Shown here: positions 10,701 to 24,515 of the stretch, piece after piece
Position numbering within the stretch: the stretch's first letter is position 1
Layout: each line of letters begins with the position of its first letter
NCBI GenBank assembly: GCA_037349315.1
Contig: JBAIAC010000010.1
Location: 35,814,001-35,878,000, forward strand
From: Chelydra serpentina
Lineage: Eukaryota; Chordata; Testudines; Chelydridae
Direction of reading: 5' to 3'
Length of the DNA: 64,000 bases
Notes under the pieces: generated by a model
Seen by the model: the letters and a program-made list of their open reading frames with translations, nothing else
Told to the model about the DNA's origin: nothing
Databases searched by the model: none
Position numbers and translations under genes: made by a program

Positions 10701-13700
10701 GCAGTATTTAAAAATCCCACACTAGCCATGCTTTATGGTTCTTCTTCCACGGGAGAAAGAATGAGCGCCCCCTACTGGCCAAGTGTCAACGGCGCGGCGG
10801 ACGCAATTGTGCTAAAGACCACGCTGGCGGCTCTGTCTACAGACGGGGGCATGTGGCTATTGTGTGCGCAGGGAGAGGCAGCGAGAGAGGAAAAGACACC
10901 TCAATAGGCTGCAACCCGGCAGGAGACATGGGGGGAGGGAGAGCCCGATATATCTCTCTCTTTCCTGTTCGGAAGTATTTAGATGCCAGGATTGGACAGG
11001 GGCGCCTGTTCCACCCATCCGCTATCCGGTGGGCAGGGAACGCCAGTCTCAACAACTCCACTCCGTTCTTCTAAACGAGAAAACTCAGGAGCCCATCTGT
11101 CTCCTCCCGCTGCAGAAAGAGGATGGAAGCGAAGGGGTGGGGGGGGGGGGGGAGCGGTCCCGTGAAGCCAAAGAGCCTGGCCCCTGTTCCTTTTCCGTCC
11201 CGACAGCTAACACCACGGCGACTCCTCTTCTTTACTCTTTGATCGCTTTGACAGGGAGCCAACAGGCAAACTGTGGAGGGCAGACGGCAAACCCTCGCCC
11301 CTCGGACATGGAGCCTGTGTGTGCTTCCTGCAGGCTGCGGGACGGGGTGCTGGGAATTCGCCCTGGGTGACTGCTGCTGACAGGTCAATTACAGCAGACT
11401 TGCATTTCTAGTTGCCGCACTGGTGTGTAATAAACTGGTGTTTACTGTACCTCTCAGGGCTGTGTTGCAACGGGGCAGTGTGCGGCGTGGCCAGTGTTGA
11501 ACTCGGCTGATCTCCTGTATGTAAATCACCTTGAATATGGGGTTCATAAACTGGGCTGACCCAGCAAGTAAAATCAGCCGCTACTTTCTCACCACTTCCC
11601 TTCAGCTCCAGGCCGGCCAAGGAGGGGAGGTTATTCGGCATTATAGCAATACATAAGAACCCAGCCAGAGCATCAGAGCCCTGTTTCAAAACTACAGTGG
11701 TGGGATCTTAAAAGGGGAGAGAGAAAGAAATGAGAGGCAAGGAAGAGAAGCCTTCATTAAGAGGTTGGTTTAATTTTAAAATTGTTACAATCTTGCTCTG
11801 GCTTGTTTAAGGCTCTGAGAAGAAACCTTTACTGGTAACAATGATATTCCTGGTTGGAGAGTGGAGTAGGCTGAGTACTTGACACTTGACAAGGACTTTA
11901 ATTACCTTGACACCAAAAGAGGAAGGAGACCTGTAAACCAGGGTGGTACAACAGTGACTGAACCGAGGCTGCAATTCCAGCGTTATTGCTCTTTAACTGG
12001 GGTGGCGTGAGGCAGGGGGTCTGGAGAGGAGGGTCTGCAGGGAAACAGTGATAGACACCGTGACAGTCAGAGCAATGCTGACAGCGGGTGTTTGCAAGCG
12101 CGCGGCTGCTGCAGCTAAGCAGGAACCAGGGGGAAGGCGCTAGAGAGCGGGGGTGCAGCCAGGGCTGGATTGACAGGAGACCCTGGCAGAGGTGTCACAG
12201 GGAAAGGGGCTCGCAGCCTGTGTGGGCGCTGGGATGGGGCGAGGACCGGGGCAGGAGGACGGGGGGTGCTGAGTGGTGCAGCAAGGGCATGTGGCGGAAG
12301 GAAAGCTGCAGTGCACACGGAGCCCCCTGGGGCAGGCGAAAGCGCTGGCAGTTTGCAGAGCATAGCGGGGGGGAGTGAGGCGCTTTGGCCCTCCGAAGCA
12401 GTCAGCAGATGCGCATCTCCATTGCATATGACAGCTCGGGCCGCCCGGGGCTGCAAAGCGATACATTGTGTAGCCAGGGAGAAAATAATGGGGGAGCAGC
12501 CCGGGGAACAAGCAGTGCCCAGTGTGACGACAGGGTTTATTTTTGTGACGCTACACCGGCCCCCAGCAATACGTAGGGAGCGATTCGGGGCTTGAGGACA
12601 ACCCGCTTTCCGTATGGCGAGGGTGGAAGGGGTTATTTGTACGGGAATCCCGAGAACAAAGAGAACGAACGGGGCGAGCCGACTTGCTTCGCCGCCGCGT
12701 TAGCAGACGATTGGAACTTGCGACGTTGCCTTGTTTGGATTAGTCCAGAAGAGGCGGTTTTGCAACCCAGCTAGGCAAAGCAAGAAGTGGAAGAAACCGG
12801 AGCTCGGAGGAACTGAGCAGACCTGCCCCAGCTCTGCGACCCCGCCTCTCCCCAAAGCCAGCTGTGGCTTTGGCGTGGCGGTTTCCTCTCGTTCCGAAAG
12901 CCCCTTTGCACGCTAGGAGAGGAGACCCAATGTCAGGGTCCCCGCTCTGTCTGGGGAGGGGTGTGGGTACACCCCTCCCCAGACACGCGAGCCCTTCCAG
13001 AGACACGTGAGGCTGGGGAGCCGGCCGGCAGCAACTCCTTCATTCTCTGCCTTCAAACTTCTTATCCAGCAGTGTGCTGTCTTTGAACGACTTTCCGCGT
13101 ATGGGTGGCGCAATTTCCAACCCCGGGCCATTCGTATTACCATTACCTCTCAACTCTCCCTTTAAACCGAATTGCAGTCTCAGAGCAGCAGAGAACAACT
13201 GCATATCTTGATGTAGTCTCTCCCCCCCTACCTCCGTGCTAGGTCTCTCTCTCTCTCTGATTACTGTACAGTACTTAGAGACACGAATCAAAGAACTGTA
13301 CGGGCATGCCGGCCAATGGTGATGGGGAGCGGGGGGGCAAGGATGCACACCGGGGGAAAATGCATTGGGGGGGAGCACGTTGCAGCTCGTATTACAAGCT
13401 GAAGTACATGCACAAAGAACCCTGCTGTGATGGAAAGTCCCCCGCTGCCTCTGATGCGCAGTATAATGCGGCGGGGGACGGGACATTTCACAATTTCGAG
13501 GACACTTCTTCAAAACGGCAATGAATGAAGTGAATCGGTATGTGGCCCGCCGCAGCTAGCGCTGAAACGCAGCCCTCTTTCGACACACGCTTTCCCCACC
13601 CTGCAAGACTGTCAATCGCCCTCCCAAGTGCACCCAACACCCCACTGGACTTGCGTGTCACCCTCACCCCAGGTCACCAGACGTCCCTCCGCAGAGCCTT

Positions 13701-14040
13701 AATTCATAAACAAAACCCACGTGTTCCCCAGTCCACTGCAAAGCAACAATGAACCCAGGCCCAGACTGTTCGCCAATGACGTTGAACTCTCAGCTCGAGG
13801 AGGCCTTTTTTTTTTGTTCTTTTGCAAACCCAAACTGTATGTGCGCCTCCATGAGCTCCACATTCCTGCCCCACCTTTCCCTTCCTTCCCCCCTCATCTC
13901 CCAAGTCCTAGGGGGTTGCATGTTTCGTTGGCTGTTTCCTTCGTCGGCCCAAAGCATTAAAAAGCATTTTCTGTAACGTCTCAGCCGGGATCCGGGCAAT
14001 GCACGCAAGGGGCATGTGTTTGTTCTCCTGAAAGCCGGGC

Positions 14041-14055
14041 AGGAAATCTTGTTCT
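14041..14055 (+). promoter_or_regulatory. Candidate glucocorticoid response element
   Basis: AGGAAATCTTGTTCT consists of a perfect TGTTCT half site, a 3-base spacer and an imperfect partner half (AGGAAA). It lies about 1.2 kb upstream of the predicted start of transcription. Mammalian SGK1 promoters are known to carry an imperfect GRE about 1 kb upstream, which explains steroid induction. A second isolated TGTTCT lies at 14021-14026. Function is inferred from sequence and position only. Confidence 0.5.
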
Positions 14056-15209
14056 CCTGAGTCATTGCGGCTCCTTCAAGGAAACGTCAGAGTTTCTTAT
14101 CGCCCTTCACCCCAGGCTCTGCTGCCGAAAGACATTCTCCGCCCAAGGGCAAAACAAGCCACAATCCCATTGCACAGCGAAAAACAGCTCAGGCTGGAGG
14201 AGTTGGCCGCGCAGGAGAAAGGGAGTTTTTGCTTCTAACTAGGCTTGGTAAGAAGCTCCGATCCTTCCCCTTTAAATGTGTTGCTGTAACTTGGGGTGGG
14301 GTGGGGGTTAGTTACATGAGTGGTGCATCCAGGTGGCTCTCCCCATTAATCGGACGGTGTGACCCGAGTGACAACAGCTGACTGATCTCTAGCCATAAGA
14401 GACAAAGGTCCCCCTTTGAAGTTGTTTGCGTTGAGCGATGAGGTGCCAACATTTGCAAGCTGCTAACAGGGACAGTTAATGAACCTTCCTTTGCCTCCCC
14501 CTATTGAAATGCATCGGGCTCAGCGCAGTATACACGTGGGCCACAAGTATCCGCTGGCTCCAACGGTTCACTCGCTGAACTTTTTGAAGAAAAAAAAAAA
14601 CGGGCCAGGGGATAACCCACAGTATAAATAACCTTGTTCTACCGAGATAGCGTCCCCAGAGCTAGCTAGCGTGCAGGGCTTTGTAGCTGAAGAAGGCCAC
14701 AGAAAAGATCGGGCTGGACACACAAACGTCCCTGCCAAAGCTGCTAACTTCTCAGTGTTGTCACAATTCAAAGCCTCGTGGAAATGGAAGCAGAGCGCAG
14801 GAGAAAAGGGGACAGAGGCCACTGGCGCTGCGCCGCTCGAGCCAGTACGGCGCACGCTTTAATTTCTGTGCGCAGCGGGGCGGAAGAAGGCCGGCCTAGT
14901 GCCTTCGCCCCCCGGGAGCCGGGTGAAGGTGATCTCGGCGCTGTATTGTGTTGTACGGCAGTGCACACCTCTGACATGCCGCCGCCGCGTCCGTCCTTAC
15001 CCGCGCCGCAGAGCATTCGGCTTCCTGCCGGCCGGCTCCTTCCCCGGCTCTTGCCAACGTCAAAGCAGCCAGGCAGGGCGGGGCACGCCAAGGGCCGGGC
15101 GCCAGCTGTACGAGTCAAAGCAGTTCTGGGCGCCTGGAAGCCAGACTCGCTCTTCCGCATTGTTGTTCTTGGTTGGCTCCTCCCTCTCCTCCCCCCTCGG
15201 CGCGGTCTC

Positions 15210-15217
15210 TATATAAA
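15210..15217 (+). promoter_or_regulatory. TATA box of the main SGK1 promoter
   Basis: TATATAAA sits in a GC-rich setting about 138 bases before the start codon. Transcription should begin near 15240, giving a 5' UTR of roughly 105 bases (about 15240-15347). Confidence 0.8.
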
Positions 15218-15347
15218 CCCCTTCAGCGCGCCGAGCAGCAGCATCGCATCGATCGCCGGCTGCACAGAGAGCAGCCCACAACCCCCCCCGGACTAACCCA
15301 TTCATCAGCTTGGATTATTCCTCACCGACCCACATTTTAGCTCAGCA

Positions 15348-20210
<4,863 letters not shown>

Positions 20211-21270
20211 ACATTTGTTTTCCTTTCTTCTTGGTTTTTAATATTATATTGGCCTTCTGGCTGAGCTGCCAGTTGACCAGACACCTTGAAACAGAATTTG
20301 CACATCTCCACCATGGCAGCTTTGCAGCCTTAATTTCAACTACTCTGTTTGCTGGAAGCTTTGTTTTGTTTGTTTTTTTTGAACAGCATATAACTCCTCT
20401 AAACAAGCTTACAAGCATTGTGATTTGTTCTTCCCCCAAAGTGGTGCTATCTCCTTGGGAAAGAACATAAGAAGTGACTGTTGCCATAGCCTGCTATGGC
20501 AGATTGTAGGAATAATAATCTGCTGTTTGGAAATAATGTTCTGAAAAGCCTTGCCTGAAGACCTGGATGTGACGAGGATTTTATGAAATGTGCCTTTTTT
20601 TCTGATGAGATCAAGTTAAGCTCCAAACTTTTCCTGTTGCAGAGTGTTTCTCAGTTCAGTTATGTGGGTTTACTATGTGAACAAATGGTATGAGTGTGAT
20701 ATGCATACTACAGAGGGACTTAGTTTAAGCATCAATGTGACACTTGCAGGACACTACAATGTGGGGCATTGTTTGTTTCTTCCATATTTGGAAGATAAAT
20801 TAAGTGTAGAAATTGATTTTGTTTTGTAAATATACAATTAACTAATTATTGAAATGGGCTCACAATTAATTATATCCAAATGCTTGAAGAAAGCATTGCT
20901 GCTATGAAAAGTTTCTATTTTTAGAAGGTTTTTATGGACCAAAATGCCCCAGCTGCAGTTGGTCAAAGCTGTTGGTTTATTTCTGTTTGTTTTTTAAAGT
21001 TTGTCATCTGTAAAGCGGGCATTATGGGGGGAAATGTTGCATTGTATGTATTGTAAAAAGAAAAAAGTCTGTACATTCAGTTGTAACCTATAGATGTATA
21101 TTTAAACTTACAGCCTGGCTTGTAATGTACACCATCATTGTAATGTAATTAACATGGTTATGTACCTTTTTTTTTTTTTGTGACCAAACCCATTGGTTTG
21201 CAGTAAAATCGTGAGAATTTCTATAAACTGTCAAGTTTTTTTCATTTAAAAAACTCCCTTTTCCTTCACA
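20211..21270 (+). other. SGK1 3' UTR (approximate end)
   Basis: The sequence after the stop codon is AT-rich and continues without repeats to about 21.27 kb, matching the roughly 1-kb 3' UTR usual for SGK1. No canonical AATAAA was seen near the end. Near 21220-21260 there are ATAAACTG and ATTTAAAAAAC, so the cleavage site is estimated. Open frames inside this stretch are not genes. Confidence 0.65.
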
Positions 21271-21279
21271 TTCAGTCAA

Positions 21280-22630
21280 GTTTGTGCTTTTCCAAGGGTT
21301 TAAAGAGTCTGGATTTGACTTTATCTTTAGTCTAAACTAGGCCTTAGCTGAAGTCCATAATACATTTAAGTTCCACTGACATAACTTTTGATTAGGAGTG
21401 TGATTGCTTTCTGATAACAGTCCTTGTGTGGATGCGGTTACACCTATGTAAAGGTGCCTTACTTGTATAGTTACTCTCCCCTATGGCAATAGCTGTACTG
21501 TTCCAAGCACTCCTACACCAGTGCACTGTTATCTCCCAGGGGTTATACTACTAATGTGAGACAACTTTCTAGTATACACAAGCACTAAGTATAATTACAA
21601 TGGGCGATGATGCCTGATGCTGAAGGGGTTTGTTCTGGCCTCAATCCTTTCTAATGCCCTTTCATAGACACTTTCTGGGTTCATCTACAAAATCAGTGCT
21701 CATTACAACAGCGATGCTGTACTTGGGCTAAAGCACTAGGGTAGATGGGGCTCACGTATTTTACCACCCAGTAATGGAAACATAATCAGAGTAGATTTTC
21801 ATGACTCATTTGGTTAAACACTTCAGCCCTGCTTTCATCAATGCTACTGCCCATGTGGGTAGTTGCTCTAGTGTGTTTTTTTTCTGTACTGATTTTTCTA
21901 GTGTAGGCAGACAAGACCTAGGTCAACTGGCAGGTAGACTTTTCTACTGGGCCAAACTCAACTGAACAAGTACTCAATTACTGGGGTGGGAAGATGTCTG
22001 AAACTGAGCTGAACAACATGAGCTCATGCCACTGAATGAGTGGCCTCAAAGAGACTATGGTTCAACTTTCAGTGAGGTTCCCAACTCAGCTTCCATTTCT
22101 GCATGTAAGCAATAGATGGTGTGAGCCTGTGAGGCGCTGAACATCTGTTTTATTCACTGTCCTCTTCTCCCATTAACTTCAACAGGTGATGGTGCTTAGC
22201 ACCTCAGAGGATCATGCTAATAATTTGCACAGAAAACCCATTTGGGCAACTTTATTTGCAAATAAAGCCATTCAGATAAAAGTAGTATGCACAGAACTGT
22301 TCTTAATAGAAGAAACTGTCTGGTACTTACAAGGGAAGAAACAATTAAAGCTTTATTTTCTTACCTACTGCACAAATGTATTTCAAGCTTTTTAATTTCA
22401 GCTATAAACTACATACATAAAAGGCCAGGTCCTCCAATGGAGCTGTGTCAGTTTACACCAGCTAAGGATCTGGCCCATGTGTGCCAATTATTTTAATACA
22501 TTACCCTAACATTGCAGAAAATGTAATACTTTCAGCTGTGCACAAGTGACGCCTGCAAAATCTGTCAATGCACAATTTGCACACACAACACTTGTAACAA
22601 GGATTCTAATTACTAAGATATTATCAAAAT
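21280..22630. other. Intergenic sequence with degenerate MITE traces
   Basis: No gene. 21320-21600 contains motifs resembling old MITE ends (AAACTAGGCCTTAGCTGAAG; a later TATACACAAGCACTAAG). 22420-22480 resembles a short MITE common in reptiles (AGGCCAGGTCCTCC ... AGGATCTGGCCCA). Both are too diverged to delimit. Confidence 0.4.
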
Positions 22631-22635
22631 GTTAC

Positions 22636-22956
22636 TGTGACGGAGCAGAGAGCGAGATGGATCTGACCTGAGAGGCTGGCTGCATTGGGACAGGCTGCAT
22701 TGGAAATGCGAGACTTTACCTGAGGCTGTAACATGAGCCAGGACGGGGGTTGGGAGGTGACACCTTTGGCTGGGAGAATGGACAGGCTAGAGGAGGGGCC
22801 CCGGGGGAGGGGAAGAGAGGCTGCTGGAGGGTTTGGCTTTTTGGTTTCAGTTTGGAGCTGGGTGGTGAAACGCAGGGAGCCCCAGAGCTGGGGTCTAAGT
22901 TCCCTGCCCCCCCCCCCCCCCCAGAAGGCCCAGCTGAGGGGTCCTGGTCATACTTA
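22636..22956 (+). mobile_element. Solo LTR, left part (interrupted by provirus)
   Basis: It begins TGTGACGGAG and is preceded by GTTAC (22631-22635). Its right part is 30096-30218, which ends CTCCGTGACA and is followed by GTTAC (30219-30223). Joined across the provirus this makes an LTR-like unit of about 444 bp with TG...CA ends and a 5-bp target-site duplication. It contains a 16-C run at 22907-22922. The element was already in place when the provirus inserted into it. Confidence 0.75.
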
Positions 22957-23368
22957 TGTTGAGTCTGAACTTTTGATGAGCTTAAACTTAAACTTGACGT
23001 CTCTGTCTGAACTTTTAATCAAAGCTCTGACCTGCGAACTACTCATGACACCCCCCTCCCCTTAAGTAGCCATCTCCCCTTTGTCTTTTAGAATTTACAT
23101 TTTAACCCGTTTTATCCTGTAGAATCTTGATTGATTATGCATGACCATTATGATCTGTTAATCACTTTGTTTACTTCTGTGTATAAATATTGATGCTCAC
23201 CCCTAATAAACTTGCCACACTTACTCTGAAGCTTTTTGAGCTAAGGATAGTGTGAGCCCGTTGATCAACGAATTGGTGTCTGGTCTCTGACAGATTGTGA
23301 GCCCCATACCAACTCCGCACGAACTCGGGTGCTGGAGAGGTGAGTAGGGACTTGCTTTTTACCTAACA
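22957..23368 (+). repeat. 5' LTR of gammaretrovirus-like provirus
   Basis: A 412-bp LTR starts TGTTGAGTCT and ends CCTAACA. It has a TATA-like TATAAAT at 23182-23188 and a polyadenylation signal AATAAA at 23205-23210, which together place U3, R and U5. Near the U5 end is GAGAGGTGAGTAGG, a strong splice-donor match, as expected if the subgenomic env RNA is spliced from the leader. It is flanked on the left by CTTA (22953-22956). It differs from the 3' LTR at one position (22998 C versus 29721 T, a CpG). Confidence 0.97.
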
Positions 23369-23371
23369 ATT

Positions 23372-23389
23372 TGGGGGCTCGTCCGGGAT
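23372..23389 (+). promoter_or_regulatory. Primer-binding site, proline tRNA type
   Basis: TGGGGGCTCGTCCGGGAT begins three bases after the LTR end and is the 18-base site complementary to the 3' end of tRNA-Pro. This primer choice is characteristic of many gammaretroviruses and ERV class I elements. Confidence 0.95.
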
Positions 23390-23542
23390 ATCCTTCTGGT
23401 GCGGTGCCTCTGTCCAGTGGTCAGACCACTCATATACGAATTGGCAGGCGCCACAGGAGATTTCTCCCAGCCAATTCAATATTGAGGGGTCGTGTACTGG
23501 ACAGCAGGATAAACGCCAGTTGGAGGGCTCCTGTCAGACACC

Positions 23543-24515
23543 ATGGGTCAAGGGACTAGTGTGCCTCTTGAGAGTCCGTTGGGGACTGTAAATAAGTTAT
23601 GGAACGAAGGGAAACTCCCAGTACAGACAGGAATGTCTAGGAGGAAGTTGTACACACTGTGTGTAAGGAATTGGACTGGGTATACCGCGGTATTGGCCGA
23701 CCCGGAGATGAGGTGGCCTTCGTATGGCTCTTCCGAACAGGCTGCCTTAAGAGAAGTAAGGAGCCAGATCAAAAAAGACCATCCAGGACAGTTATGTTAC
23801 TGGTTTTGTTGGGACACAGCAGCAGAGCTGTGGAAATCTTTAAAAATTATGACAGTCAGGTATTCTCTCCCGAGAGTGAACCCCCTCCATGTTATTTCGA
23901 TGAAGGGTGTAAACCACGGCGTGTTTTGACTCGTCAGTTGGTCCCCACTGCACCTGCCCCTATTCCTCCACAGGGGGACTCTCTCCAGGGCGCAGAGGGG
24001 AATCTGCAGGACTCCAGATCGGAATCTCTGCAGAGGGATAAGGGGGAAATGGAAGGGCACACCTCGGGAGGAGTAATTACTAGGCAAAAGATCAAGCAGT
24101 TGCAGCAGGTTGGGGAGGTGAGTCAGTCACTTCAGTGTTGGACGTAGCTGATTTTGCATGGGAGAAAGAAAGGGAAAGTAGTAAAAAGAAAGAGAAAAAG
24201 GAAGAATATAAGTTGATGGCTTTAGCTTTTCGCGGCGGTGTTCGAGGCAGAGGCCGTGGCCGTGGCAGGGGATTTCAGGGTGCTCGGGGAAGAGGGTCCT
24301 GGTAACCCCAGCCACCAGGAAATTGTTTTCAGTACGGACAGCCCGGTCACTTTAAACGTGAATGCCCCTGGGGACGCCCAGAGGGTCCGGTCGCATCTGC
24401 AGATACTTACACCAGGGACGAATACACCCCTGCACCACCAGCTCAGCCCGTTCCCCAGGCCTGGATCAACTACGGGCAACAGCAGCAGCTGCAGCAAACT
24501 CAGCCTCCTCAATGA
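23543..24515 (+). pseudogene. Broken provirus gag, capsid largely missing
   Basis: It starts with a myristoylation-type MGQ N-terminus about 150 bases after the primer site. The frame is used to about 23.85 kb; similarity to proline-rich Gag sequence then continues in another frame (to 24147), and a third frame carries a charged helix (from about 24140), an RG-rich tract (24232-24302) and a nucleocapsid zinc knuckle (about 24324-24365). Total coding length is under 1 kb, against about 1.6 kb usual for gammaretroviruses, and no capsid major-homology region is seen, so most of capsid appears deleted near 24.1 kb. There is a TAA at 24303-24305 in the nucleocapsid frame, and the knuckle has Tyr where its second Cys should be. 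It cannot encode a normal Gag. Confidence 0.88.
24513..24515 (+). other. In-frame UGA at the gag/pro boundary
   Basis: The nucleocapsid frame and the protease frame are the same and are separated only by TGA, followed by CGG and a GC-rich stretch (CCCCGGGGGC). Gammaretroviruses express Pol by reading through a stop codon at exactly this place. Here the stop is UGA rather than the UAG of the best-studied members. Its use as a readthrough site is inferred from position. Confidence 0.6.

Larger units (their letters stand above)
10740..15300. promoter_or_regulatory. GC/CpG-rich SGK1 upstream region
   Basis: From about 10.74 kb the base composition changes from AT-rich to GC-rich with frequent CpG, densest at 12.1-13.5 kb and 14.8-15.3 kb, and it ends at SGK1 exon 1. 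Mammalian SGK1 has several promoters and alternative first exons upstream of the main one. This region is where turtle equivalents would be expected, but I could not recognise any alternative first-exon peptide here. The many overlapping open frames on both strands (up to 172 aa) are what CpG-rich DNA produces by chance. Confidence 0.7.

Noticed and set aside
12088..15296. Many long overlapping open frames on both strands (up to 172 aa) upstream of SGK1
   Set aside because: They lie in CpG-rich promoter DNA where stop codons are rare, contradict each other in frame and strand, and show no domain. The longest overlaps the TATA box and 5' UTR.
14778..15296. Alternative SGK1 first exon
   Set aside because: No peptide resembling the known alternative N-termini of mammalian SGK1 joins exon 2 in frame from this region. 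RNA data would be needed.
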